This document shows positions 1 to 7,490 of a stretch of DNA of 64,000 nt, one piece after another. The stretch is from an uncultured Paracoccus sp. (lineage in GTDB: Bacteria > Pseudomonadota > Alphaproteobacteria > Rhodobacterales > Rhodobacteraceae): contig NZ_CANMEH010000011.1 of assembly GCF_947496875.1 (NCBI RefSeq), positions 1 to 64,000 on the forward strand. Direction: 5' to 3'. Position numbers and translations under genes: made by a program. Positions within the stretch are counted from its first letter, which is position 1, and the number at the start of each line of letters is the position of its first letter. The notes under the pieces are model-generated. The model made no database searches and was not told the DNA's origin. It saw only the letters and a list, made by a program, of their open reading frames with translations.

Positions 1-22
1 ACATAACCCTCGAAAACAACGG

Positions 23-44
23 AAAAATCCGGCCGCAGCCGGAT
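23..44 (-). terminator. Rho-independent terminator after tRNA-Ser
   Basis: On the minus strand a perfect 7-bp stem (ATCCGGC / GCCGGAT, 4-nt loop) is followed directly by a run of T. It lies 27 bp past the 3' end of the minus-strand tRNA-Ser and is the obvious end of that transcript. Confidence 0.75.
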
Positions 45-70
45 GGAGAGAACGCTTTCGCGAGGGCAAG

Positions 71-160
71 TGGCGGACGGTGAGGGATTCGAACCCTCGA
101 GACGGTTCCCCGCCTACACACTTTCCAGGCGTGCGCCTTCGACCACTCGGCCAACCGTCC
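71..160 (-). tRNA. tRNA-Ser (anticodon GGA)
   Basis: The reverse complement begins GGACGGTTGGCCGAGTGG and ends with a matching acceptor arm plus an encoded CCA. The anticodon loop reads CTGGAAA, giving anticodon GGA (serine, UCC/UCU). The 90-nt length with a long variable arm is that of a class II tRNA such as tRNA-Ser. The T-arm GGTTCGAATCC is intact. Confidence 0.95.
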
Positions 161-199
161 CTGCCCGGCGATGTAGCCGGCAGATCGGTTGCGTGCAAG

Positions 200-811
200 T
201 CAGAGCTTGGAAATCTTCGACTGCAGGTCGGCAAGCTGGCGGCGGATTGCCTCCATGTCGTCGGGCGCGTCCTTTCGGGCGGCCGTGTCGGCGTCCGCGC
301 CGTCGGGTTCGGTGCCGCTCGACCCCGCGGGCAGCGTCCAGCCGCCCATCATGGCGCGCAGGAACAGCTTCTGCTGCCGCTGCAGGGCTTCGAACCCCGG
401 CATCGCCGCCATCGGCGACTTGAGCTGCGTCATCTGCTCCATCATCTTGGACTGGCCTTCCCGCAGCATCTCGAAGCTCGCAGCTAGGAATTGCGGCACA
501 ACCGACTGCGCTTGGGTGGTATAGCTGCGCACCAGATCGGTCAGCACGTCCAAGGGCAGCACGTTCTCGCCCCGGCTTTCGTGCTCGGCGATGATCTGGA
601 GCAGGTATTGCCGCGTCAGGTCGTCGCCGGACTTCAGGTCGATGATCCGCACCTCGCGCCCGGAACGGATGATCCGCGCGATCTCGTCCAGCGTCACGTA
701 ATCCGACGTCTCGGTGTTGTAGAGCCGCCGGCTGGCATAGCGCTTGATCGTCAGGGGCTCGGCGGGCGCGGTGCCCGGCTGCCGGGCTGCGGTCGAATGG
801 TCATTCTGCAT
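200..811 (-). CDS. phaR: Polyhydroxyalkanoate synthesis repressor PhaR
   Basis: 203 aa. The N-terminal third (residues about 22-80, KRYASRRLYNT...) is the characteristic PHB/PHA accumulation regulator DNA-binding domain, followed by the PHB_acc segment (about 84-123) and a short C-terminal stretch of coiled-coil character. Family members sense free PHA granules and repress phasin and their own gene by binding TGC-rich palindromes; such palindromes occur here between phaR and the phasin gene and upstream of the phasin gene. The gene is the last of the minus-strand phaC-phaP-phaR set, but a terminator separates it from phaP, so it probably has its own promoter. The first 20 residues are low-complexity, so a slightly later start is possible. 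Confidence 0.93.
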   Translation of the reverse strand: MQNDHSTAARQPGTAPAEPLTIKRYASRRLYNTETSDYVTLDEIARIIRSGREVRIIDLKSGDDLTRQYLLQIIAEHESRGENVLPLDVLTDLVRSYTTQAQSVVPQFLAASFEMLREGQSKMMEQMTQLKSPMAAMPGFEALQRQQKLFLRAMMGGWTLPAGSSGTEPDGADADTAARKDAPDDMEAIRRQLADLQSKISKL

Positions 812-891
812 GTGCGAATGATGGGAGCGCCCTCGGCGGATTGCAAAGGGAAAATGTCTGGCGCGCGCCGGCGTCAGGCGCGCTGAACGCG

Positions 892-921
892 AAAAAAGGG
901 GACGGCCAGTGGGCCGCCCCC
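892..921 (-). terminator. Rho-independent terminator after the phasin gene
   Basis: On the minus strand a G/C stem of ten pairs with one mismatch (GGGGGCGGCC / GGCCGTCCCC, loop CACT) is followed by TTTTTT. It is 40 bp past the phasin stop codon and separates phaP from phaR. Confidence 0.75.
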
Positions 922-944
922 TTCAACTCAGGCCACAGCGACTG

Positions 945-955
945 CTGCAGCGCAG
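945..955. promoter_or_regulatory. Candidate PhaR operator (CTGC-N3-GCAG) upstream of phaR
   Basis: CTGCAGCGCAG fits the TGC-rich CTGC-N3/4-GCAG pattern described for PhaR of Paracoccus denitrificans. It lies about 135 bp upstream of the phaR start and between the phasin stop and its terminator. This would fit autoregulation of phaR, but the motif is short and recurs by chance in this GC-rich DNA, so the call is tentative. Confidence 0.4.
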
Positions 956-961
956 CTGCGA

Positions 962-1441
962 TCAGCCCTTGTTTTCGGTCGAGCCGGTGGTTCCACCAAA
1001 GTTGGTGCTGGCCGTGCGGGCGGCGCTCTGCACGTCGCGGGTCACGTTCTGGGCAACACGCTGGGCGTCCGACGCCGCGTCCTTGCCGGCGTTCAGCATC
1101 AGGTCGACGGTTTCCATCTGAACCTTCTTGGCCACTTCGGCATACGCCGCCATGTGCTGCGAAGCGATCTCGGTGGCGGCGGTGGCGAAGTCGCTCATCG
1201 CCTTGGCGTATTCGGCCGGCTGCTCACGCGCGGCGGACAGCTCGCCCAGACGAGCGATCGCGTCGCGGGCCCACTGGGCCGAGATCTCGGTCGAACGCTC
1301 GGCGGCTTCCAGCGCGACACGGCTCATCTTTTCGCCAAGCGCGGTCTGGGTCTTAAACGCCTCGGTCATCGACGAGTTGTCGATCGGCAGATTGGACATC
1401 ATGTCCTGGAAGTTCTTGGTGAAGTCGGGGGTCTTTGCCAT
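962..1441 (-). CDS. phaP: Phasin (PHA granule-associated protein)
   Basis: 159 aa, mostly amphipathic helix, with the alternating Ala/Glu/Lys/Met/Gln pattern of phasin_2-type proteins (for example SRVALEAAERSTEIS). It contains no cysteine. Phasins coat PHA granules and limit their size and coalescence. The gene lies between phaC and phaR on the same strand, the standard arrangement in Paracoccus-like bacteria. Its promoter region carries two inverted 15-bp PhaR-type palindromes, so derepression when granules form is expected. A strong terminator follows. Confidence 0.9.
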   Translation of the reverse strand: MAKTPDFTKNFQDMMSNLPIDNSSMTEAFKTQTALGEKMSRVALEAAERSTEISAQWARDAIARLGELSAAREQPAEYAKAMSDFATAATEIASQHMAAYAEVAKKVQMETVDLMLNAGKDAASDAQRVAQNVTRDVQSAARTASTNFGGTTGSTENKG

Positions 1442-1504
1442 TTCGATGCTCCTGCATATCCGTCAGTGGTCCGGGCGACCAGTTCGGTCACCAGTCGATA
1501 TACT

Positions 1505-1519
1505 TGCTGCGGTGCAGCA
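1505..1519. promoter_or_regulatory. PhaR-type operator, copy 1
   Basis: TGCTGCGGTGCAGCA contains CTGC-GGT-GCAG, an exact fit to the CTGC-N3-GCAG PhaR pattern. It is about 64-78 bp upstream of the phasin ATG. It is the reverse complement of copy 2, 14 bp away. Confidence 0.75.
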
Positions 1520-1533
1520 TTTCAACCTTTTTT

Positions 1534-1548
1534 TGCTGCACCGCAGCA
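1534..1548. promoter_or_regulatory. PhaR-type operator, copy 2
   Basis: TGCTGCACCGCAGCA is the exact reverse complement of copy 1; both are followed by TTTC or TTTCA. The two sites are 29 bp apart centre to centre, just short of three helical turns. The second ends 2 bp before the phaC stop codon, so the whole array fills the phaC-phaP gap. Confidence 0.75.
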
Positions 1549-1550
1549 TT

Positions 1551-4334
1551 TCAGGCCAGTTCCCGCACATAGCTGCCGGGCGCTGCCTCGATCACCTGCG
1601 ACGGATGGCGCGCTGCCACCATGTCGCCGGATTGCCTTGCCAGCCACGCTTCCCACACCGGCCACCAGCTGCCCTTGTGGAACGCGGCCTTGGCCTTCCA
1701 GTCCTCGGGCGTGTCGATGTCGTCGTCGGCACTTCCGATGTAGTGGCCGTATTTCTCGCGGCCCGGCGGATTGACGATCCCCGCGATGTGGCCCGATTCG
1801 GACAGCAGGAACGTCTTGTCATGCGATCCCATCATCGACACGCCCCGCCAGCTGTCGACCCAGGGCGCGATGTGATCGCCCTCGCACGCGACCGCGCACA
1901 CCGGGACCGTCACCTCTGACAGCCGGACCTTGTGCCCCAGAACCTCGAAGCCTTCGGTGGCGAGCTTGTTCTCCTGGCAGACGCCGCGCAGATAATCCGT
2001 GACCATCCGCGCCGGCAGGTTGGTGCCATCGCCGTTCCAGTAGAGCAGGTCGAAGGCCGGCGGCGAGTCCCCCATCATGTAGTGGCGGACCGCCGGTCCC
2101 CAGACCAGGTCGTTGGCGCGCAGAAAGCTGAAGGTGCGCTGCATGATGCGCGACGCGAGATAGCCGGCGCGCTGGACCTCCTCCTCGATGCCGCTGAGAA
2201 AGTCGTCCTGCAGATAGGTCGTGAACTCCCCCATTTCGGAGAAATCCGTCAGTGTGGTGAAGAAGGACGCGGACCGCACCTGATCGTCGCCCCGCTGGGC
2301 AAGCAGACCGAGCGTCATCGACAGCGTGGTCCCGGCGATGCAGTAGCCGACGGCATTCAATTGCGGCTGCTCGGTCAGGTCGCGGATCTTCTGGAACGCC
2401 GACAGATAGGCGGCAACATAGTCCTCCATCCCGACATTCGCATGTTCCCGCGTGGGATTCTTCCACGACACGACGAAAAGCGTGTACCCCTTGTCGACAA
2501 GCCAGCGGATCAGGCTGTTCTGCGGCTTGAGGTCAAGGATGTAGAACTTGTTGATCCACGGCGGCAGGATCACCAGCGGAACGGCGTGGACCTGTTCCGT
2601 CGTCGGTGAGTACTGGATCAGCTCGAACAGGTCTTCGCGGTGGACCACGGCTCCCGGGGTGGCGCCGATGTTCTGGCCCACGGCGAAGGCGTCACGGTCG
2701 GACAGCGACACGACCAGTTCGCCGCCGCCATGCTCGATGTCGGCGACCAGGTTTTCCAGTCCCCGCACCAGGCTTTCGCCTTCGGTCTCGATCGCCCGGG
2801 CCAGCGCGTCCGGGTTCGTGGCCAGGAAGTTGGTCGGCGCCATCATGTCGATCATCTGCCGCGTAAAGAACTCGATGCGGCGGCGCTCGACCGCGTCCTC
2901 GATGGGCAGATCGGCCGCGGCACGCCGCAGGGCTTCGGCGTTGATCCGGTACTGCTCGCGCACATAGGCGAAGAATGGATTGGTCCGCCACAAGGGGTTG
3001 CTGAACCGCTTGTCGCTTTCGTCGTCCTTCCTGACCGCCGGCGCCGCGATGCCGCGCTGCATGAACGCCGATTGCGTGTCCGCAAGGTTCCGCAGCGTGT
3101 CGCCCCAGTAGCGGACCTGGTGCTCGATCAGCCGCGCGGGCTGCTGCGTCGCCAGCCGCATCCAGCCGGTCGCCGCCGCGGCGTAGAAGTCCGTCCCCGG
3201 CCCCTCTATCCCTTGAACGTGCAAGGGACGGCGGGCCAGGGCCTGCATCAGCCGCTGGCTCAGTTCCTCGATACGCTGGATGTTCTCGGCTATACGGCCG
3301 GGCAGCGGCACATCGCCGGCCGCCTCGCCTGTCGCACCGCTCTGCCCACCATCCGGCACAGCCTGGCCCGAGGAACCGGTCGACCCCACGCCAGCGGTCC
3401 TGGTCATGTCGTCCGAAGCGGGTGCGTCCGTTTGTGAAGCAGGTTCCGGGCCGGGACGGCTGCCCCCACCGTCTACTTGCCCGTCATGTCCCTCCGGACC
3501 CATGTCCCCGGACGCAGGCGCATCGGCTTCCGAGGCGCGGCCACCATCGTCTTCGCTGCCGTCGCCCTCGCCTGCGGCATCCATCGCCTGTGCGGCCTGG
3601 TTGATTGCCCCGGATGCGGGCGCGTCGGCTTCCGATACATGCTCGTCGCCGCTGGAAAGAGGCGTGCTCATGCCAAGGCGCCCGCCATTCTCGGCGGCAT
3701 GTACCATGTCGTCGGATGCAGGCGCGTCGGCCTCCGAGGCGTGACCATCATCGGCTCCCTCGCCGGCGTTGTCGCCCGTAGCACCCGCTCCTTGGGGGGC
3801 CTGCTGCATTGCGTGGGATGCCGGCGCGTCGGCTTCCGACACGTGCTCGTCACCGCTCGTCAGAGGAGTGCTTGTCTCACCGCGCCCGCCGTTCTCGGCG
3901 ACATGCACCATGTCCTCCGATGCCGGTGCGTCGGCCTCCGACACGTGATCTTTCTGATCCATCGCAACCTCGCTGGACTCCGTGACGGCGCCCTTCTTTC
4001 GGTGTGTCATCCGGCGTGTTCCGGTACGCAGGTCTGACCGATCGGGCGTCCTGGCACGGGCCGGAACGGTCGGACGGGTGGCAGGTTCGCGGCGCGGCTG
4101 CGACGGCTTGGCTGGCCGTGACGCACCGTTCTGATCAGCGTTCGCAGCACCCGCGCCAGACGTGCTGTCCTGTGCTGCGTCTGCCGGGCGACCGCGATCC
4201 ACCGAGCCGGAAGAGGCCTCCGCCGGACTACCCGCACCCGATGATTTCTTTGGATTTCCAGCCTTGGACCGCCCCCGCCGTCCCGCGCCAGCCTTCGGTT
4301 CGTCGTTGCCGTCCGAATCCCGTCCGCTTGCCAT
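1551..4334 (-). CDS. phaC: Class I poly(3-hydroxyalkanoate) synthase with a repeat-bearing N-terminal extension
   Basis: 927 aa. The C-terminal ~585 residues (from about 345) are a normal class I PHA synthase that polymerises (R)-3-hydroxyacyl-CoA. The lipase-like box GYCIAG supplies Cys665, with Asp820 (CEGDHIAPW) and His849 (SESGHIAG) completing the triad. The first ~340 residues are unusual: a Pro/Ala/Arg-rich stretch (1-125) and then six copies of SEADAPAS or a close variant at residues 132, 166, 200, 234, 268 and 300, i.e. a strict 34-residue period. The extension is acidic, low in hydrophobics and probably disordered. The annotated start has GGGAG 10 nt upstream; an internal ATG at codon 125 (MDQKD) also has a good GAGG site and would keep all repeats. 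Divergent from phaZ. Confidence 0.93.
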   Translation of the reverse strand: MASGRDSDGNDEPKAGAGRRGRSKAGNPKKSSGAGSPAEASSGSVDRGRPADAAQDSTSGAGAANADQNGASRPAKPSQPRREPATRPTVPARARTPDRSDLRTGTRRMTHRKKGAVTESSEVAMDQKDHVSEADAPASEDMVHVAENGGRGETSTPLTSGDEHVSEADAPASHAMQQAPQGAGATGDNAGEGADDGHASEADAPASDDMVHAAENGGRLGMSTPLSSGDEHVSEADAPASGAINQAAQAMDAAGEGDGSEDDGGRASEADAPASGDMGPEGHDGQVDGGGSRPGPEPASQTDAPASDDMTRTAGVGSTGSSGQAVPDGGQSGATGEAAGDVPLPGRIAENIQRIEELSQRLMQALARRPLHVQGIEGPGTDFYAAAATGWMRLATQQPARLIEHQVRYWGDTLRNLADTQSAFMQRGIAAPAVRKDDESDKRFSNPLWRTNPFFAYVREQYRINAEALRRAAADLPIEDAVERRRIEFFTRQMIDMMAPTNFLATNPDALARAIETEGESLVRGLENLVADIEHGGGELVVSLSDRDAFAVGQNIGATPGAVVHREDLFELIQYSPTTEQVHAVPLVILPPWINKFYILDLKPQNSLIRWLVDKGYTLFVVSWKNPTREHANVGMEDYVAAYLSAFQKIRDLTEQPQLNAVGYCIAGTTLSMTLGLLAQRGDDQVRSASFFTTLTDFSEMGEFTTYLQDDFLSGIEEEVQRAGYLASRIMQRTFSFLRANDLVWGPAVRHYMMGDSPPAFDLLYWNGDGTNLPARMVTDYLRGVCQENKLATEGFEVLGHKVRLSEVTVPVCAVACEGDHIAPWVDSWRGVSMMGSHDKTFLLSESGHIAGIVNPPGREKYGHYIGSADDDIDTPEDWKAKAAFHKGSWWPVWEAWLARQSGDMVAARHPSQVIEAAPGSYVRELA
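3390..3947 (-). repeat. 102-bp tandem repeat array encoding 34-residue units in PhaC
   Basis: Five full-length or near-full-length units and a sixth partial one encode ..SEADAPAS.. at a spacing of 34, 34, 34, 34 and 32 codons. Units alternate in type: units 1 and 3 share an ENGG...STPL.SGDE tail, while units 2 and 4 share an Ala/Gly/Gln-rich tail, so a 68-residue (204-bp) higher-order unit has been duplicated. Synonymous differences between copies show they are not an assembly duplication. Confidence 0.9.
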
Positions 4335-4435
4335 TACGTCGCATTCTCCCGCTACCCTGCCCTTCTTAGCAGATTGACATGCGCGGACGAGAGCGTAAAG
4401 GCACGGTTACACGCAAACAAGCACTGGGGGCTTAG

Positions 4436-5791
4436 ATGGCTTACAAGGGCCTGCGAGGCATCGTGTCGTATGATGCGATGGAAACGATGCGCAACACCAA
4501 CGAATGGTTGGGCGCCTCGGCGCGGGCGTTGGCGTCCTATCCCATCTTTGCCATGATCCCTCATCCCGCATTCAAGATGATGAGCGCCTGGGGACGGGTG
4601 ACGGAACGCAGCTTCGCGCGGATGGTCATCAAGCCGGACTGGGAAATTCCGCCGATCCCCGGTGCCGAAGGCCAGGACCACCTGGTCTATGTCGAGAGCG
4701 AACTGAAGAAGCCGTTCGGGAGCCTGCTCCGGTTCCGCGTCGCGCGGCGCGAACCGATGGAACGCCGGGTGCTGCTGGTTGCCCCGATGTCGGGCCACTA
4801 TGCCACGCTGCTGCGGTCCACCGTGACCTCGCTGCTGCCCGATTGTGACGTGTGGGTCACCGACTGGCACAACGCCCGCGACATCCCGGTGAGCGAGGGC
4901 AAGTTCGACGTCGAGGACTATACCGCCTATCTGGTCGACTTCATCAAGCATCTCGGGCCGAACCTGAACGTCATCGCCGTCTGCCAGCCCGCCCCGCTGG
5001 CACTGGCGGCAACGGCCGTTCTGGCTGAAACCGATCCGGCCGCCCAGCCCCGCACCCTGACGCTGATCGGCGGTCCGATCGATCCGGACGCGGCCGCAAC
5101 CGAGGTCACCGACTTCGGCAATCGGGTCACGATGGGCGAACTGGACGCCTTCATGATCCAGCAGGTCGGGTTCAAGTATCGCGGCGCGGGGCGGATGGTC
5201 TATCCCGGGCTGGCGCAGTTGGGCTCGTTCATCGCGATGAACTCGGAGACGCACAGCAAGGCCTTCATCGAGAAGATCCTCGCCGAGGCGCGCGGCCAGG
5301 CATCGGAAGGTGACAAGCACAACACCTTCTATGACGAATACCTGGCGGTCATGGACATGACGGCCGAATTCTACCTGTCGACCGTCGAACGCATCTTCAA
5401 GAACCTTGAGATCGCGCAGAACCGGTTCACCGTGAATGGCCAGCTCGCCGATATCGGCAAGATCAAGGACGTTGCGGTCATGACGGTCGAGGGCGGGAAC
5501 GACGACATCTCGGCCCCCGGTCAGTGCGTCGCCGCACTGCAGCTGTGCAGTGGCGTCCCCGAGTCCAGGAAGGCCGAGCACCTGGAACCGAACGCGGGAC
5601 ACTACGGAATCTTCGCGGGCAAGAGCTGGCGGCTCAACATCCGGCCCTTGGTCCTCGACTTCATCGACGAACATTCGGCCAGCGCGCCGCAACCCGACGA
5701 ACCGCCGCGGCGCAAGCGTCAGCGTGGCGGCCAGGTCGTCGGCGATACCCGCCGCGGCGGACCGGCGGACGACCGCAAGATCGCGGTCTGA
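4436..5791 (+). CDS. phaZ: Intracellular polyhydroxyalkanoate depolymerase
   Basis: 451 aa, matching the intracellular PHB depolymerase family (TIGR01849-type) along its length, starting MAYKGLRGIVSYDAM. The likely catalytic Cys183 lies in AVCQPAP, with Asp356/357 in GGNDDISAPG and His389 in NAGHYG; these positions are close to the triad I recall for Ralstonia PhaZ1. It hydrolyses amorphous granule polymer to hydroxybutyrate or oligomers in the cytoplasm. The last ~25 residues are a basic tail (RRKRQRGG) beyond the usual end. It is transcribed divergently from phaC across a 101-bp gap, with GGGGG upstream of the ATG. No PhaR-type box is visible in that gap. Confidence 0.92.
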   Translation: MAYKGLRGIVSYDAMETMRNTNEWLGASARALASYPIFAMIPHPAFKMMSAWGRVTERSFARMVIKPDWEIPPIPGAEGQDHLVYVESELKKPFGSLLRFRVARREPMERRVLLVAPMSGHYATLLRSTVTSLLPDCDVWVTDWHNARDIPVSEGKFDVEDYTAYLVDFIKHLGPNLNVIAVCQPAPLALAATAVLAETDPAAQPRTLTLIGGPIDPDAAATEVTDFGNRVTMGELDAFMIQQVGFKYRGAGRMVYPGLAQLGSFIAMNSETHSKAFIEKILAEARGQASEGDKHNTFYDEYLAVMDMTAEFYLSTVERIFKNLEIAQNRFTVNGQLADIGKIKDVAVMTVEGGNDDISAPGQCVAALQLCSGVPESRKAEHLEPNAGHYGIFAGKSWRLNIRPLVLDFIDEHSASAPQPDEPPRRKRQRGGQVVGDTRRGGPADDRKIAV

Positions 5792-5879
5792 CCACACTTA
5801 TGCTTTCCCCGTCCGGGTTTCCGTGGAACCCGGGCGGCGGCCGGCCGTTGGATGGCGACCCTGCGGTGGAGAGAGTGTG

Positions 5880-6350
5880 ATGGCGGACAAGGCGACATTC
5901 TGGGAACGGCTGAAGGACGTGAACGCCGGCATGCTGGGGTGCGCACCCCACTGGAAGTTGGCGCCGATGTCCCATTACGCGGACCCGGACGCATCGGCCC
6001 TGTGGTTCATCACGGCCGACGGCACCGAGTGGGTGCAGGCGGTGTCGGCAGGCCCGCAGAAGGCGGTTCACTGCGTCTCGTCAGCGGGCCAACATCTTTA
6101 TGCCCGGATCGAGGGCGAGCTGTCGCTGTCGAACGATCGCCAGAAGCTCGACGAGATCTGGAACGCCGTTGCCTCGAGCTGGTTCGAGGACGGCAAGCGC
6201 GACGAGGACGTGCGCCTGCTCAAACTGTCGATGACCGGCGCCGAGGTCTGGGCCACCACAGGATCGGCAGGTTTCCTGTACGAGATCGCCAAGGCCAAGC
6301 TGACCGGCGCCAAGCCTGACATGGGCGAGCACTTCGTGCTGGCGTTCTAG
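5880..6350 (+). CDS. Pyridoxamine 5'-phosphate oxidase-like (general stress protein 26 family)
   Basis: 156 aa, starting MADKATFWERLKDVNAGMLG, with GGAGAG 6 nt before the ATG. The sequence follows the split-barrel flavin-binding fold of the general stress protein family (COG3871-like): an early APHWKLAPMSHY segment, a central VHCVSS...LYARIEG strand pair and a C-terminal region ending GEHFVLAF. Family members bind FMN or related cofactors; the substrate is unknown. The longer ORF in the track (from 5550) runs through phaZ in another frame and is not the start. It follows phaZ by 88 bp and may be cotranscribed. Confidence 0.8.
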   Translation: MADKATFWERLKDVNAGMLGCAPHWKLAPMSHYADPDASALWFITADGTEWVQAVSAGPQKAVHCVSSAGQHLYARIEGELSLSNDRQKLDEIWNAVASSWFEDGKRDEDVRLLKLSMTGAEVWATTGSAGFLYEIAKAKLTGAKPDMGEHFVLAF

Positions 6351-6426
6351 TCCTTCTCGCCTGCCGGTCGACGGCGGGCGTCACACGCTTGCAAGGCGGT
6401 CCGGGTCCGGGCATAAGCCGCTTCGC

Positions 6427-6502
6427 GGGCGGTTAGCTCAGTTGGTAGAGCGTTTCGTTTACACCGAAAATGTCGGGGGTTCGAGCCCCTCACCGCCCAC
6501 CA
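6427..6502 (+). tRNA. tRNA-Val (anticodon TAC)
   Basis: The 76-nt gene starts GGGCGGTTAGCTCAG and ends CCGCCCACCA with CCA encoded. The acceptor stem pairs perfectly (GGGCGG / CCGCCC), the T-arm GGTTCGAGCCCC is intact, and the anticodon loop TTTACAC gives TAC (valine). Confidence 0.96.
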
Positions 6503-6532
6503 TCCGCACCTTCTGCCTGCGTCACTTCAGGC

Positions 6533-7186
6533 TCAGCGTTCCCCGAGGGTCTTGCGGGCCGTGGCGATCAGCCGCCATAGTTCCGCACGGGTCTGCCGGC
6601 CGAACAGCGCCTCGTCCCCGGCGATGAAGGTCGGCGTCCCGATCAGCCCCATATGGTCCGCAAGGTCGAGTGAGGTCGTCAGATGATCTTTGACCCACTG
6701 CGCGTTCATGTCGGTCCGCAGCCGGGTCTCGTCCAGGCCGATCTTGCGCGCGGTGGCGATCACCGAAGCTTCCTCGGCGCGCCCCCGGATGCTCATCAGC
6801 GACCGGTGGAACGGCCAGTACTTTCCCTGCTCCAGTGACGCGAGCGATGCCTTGGCGGCAAAGACCGACCCTACGCCGAACACCGGCAGTTCGCGGAACA
6901 CGACGCGCAGGTTCGGGTCCTCGCCGATCAGCGCCTCGACCTCGGCCGACATCGGCCGGCAATGCGGGCAGTTGTAGTCGAAGAATTCGGTCAGCGTGAC
7001 GTCGCCCCTGGGATTGCCGAGCACCGGCGCCTGCGGATCGCGCTCCAGCGCCTTGCGCAGCTCCGTGGGCATCGGATTGCTGCTCGGGGCGGCGGCGGCG
7101 GGACTAAGCCCCAGCACGGAGCCGCCCACGAGCGCGGCGGCACCGGACAGCGTCTGGCGACGCGTCAGACATGGAACAGGGGGCAT
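6533..7186 (-). CDS. DsbA-family thiol:disulfide oxidoreductase with Tat signal
   Basis: 217 aa from the chosen ATG (MPPVPCLTRRQTLSG). The twin-arginine motif TRRQTL followed by a hydrophobic Ala/Gly/Leu stretch and AAAAPSS points to Tat export to the periplasm. The mature part is a DsbA/Com1-like thioredoxin fold with active site CPHC (NCPHCRP) and the cis-proline loop GTPTFI. It is likely to act on protein disulfides. The longer ORF start (7255) would place 23 residues in front of the signal peptide and is disfavoured. Confidence 0.88.
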   Translation of the reverse strand: MPPVPCLTRRQTLSGAAALVGGSVLGLSPAAAAPSSNPMPTELRKALERDPQAPVLGNPRGDVTLTEFFDYNCPHCRPMSAEVEALIGEDPNLRVVFRELPVFGVGSVFAAKASLASLEQGKYWPFHRSLMSIRGRAEEASVIATARKIGLDETRLRTDMNAQWVKDHLTTSLDLADHMGLIGTPTFIAGDEALFGRQTRAELWRLIATARKTLGER

Positions 7187-7490
7187 GCGCTTATTTCTCT
7201 CTGGATATGGATGACCGTTGCGTGCAGCATGCCCCAGACCGCCGGTCAGCGACACGTCCGGCTGATCACCATGAGTCGCAAAGCCGTGAGTTAGCCGCTT
7301 CCAGGTTTGCCCGCCCAGCGAGTGATGACTTCCTTACCTATCTCGCCCGACGGGAAATTTGGCGAAATATCGCCGCTTTGCGCCGTTTCGGAGCGCGTCT
7401 TTGTTGAGGATCGGCAACCGAGGACCCAGAATATTGCCGTGGGTTCGTGACTGACGTATGGCGTCCCATTCCTCGTATCGGGTGTAAATC
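7187..7490. promoter_or_regulatory. Divergent intergenic region between the DsbA-like gene and opgG
   Basis: About 300 bp without a supported gene. It must hold promoters for both flanking genes. The only structured element I see is GGCGAAATATCGCC (7361-7374), a near-palindrome with 5-bp arms in a locally AT-richer stretch. No known operator could be assigned. Confidence 0.5.

Noticed and set aside
371-391. CTGC-N4-GCAG inside phaR
   Set aside because: Inside coding sequence near the 3' end of phaR, where codons for Gln and Leu create the pattern.
3477-4037. Plus-strand 186-aa frame with Cys-rich repeats
   Set aside because: It is the reverse reading of the PhaC repeat array, so its repeats follow from the array and not from a second gene.
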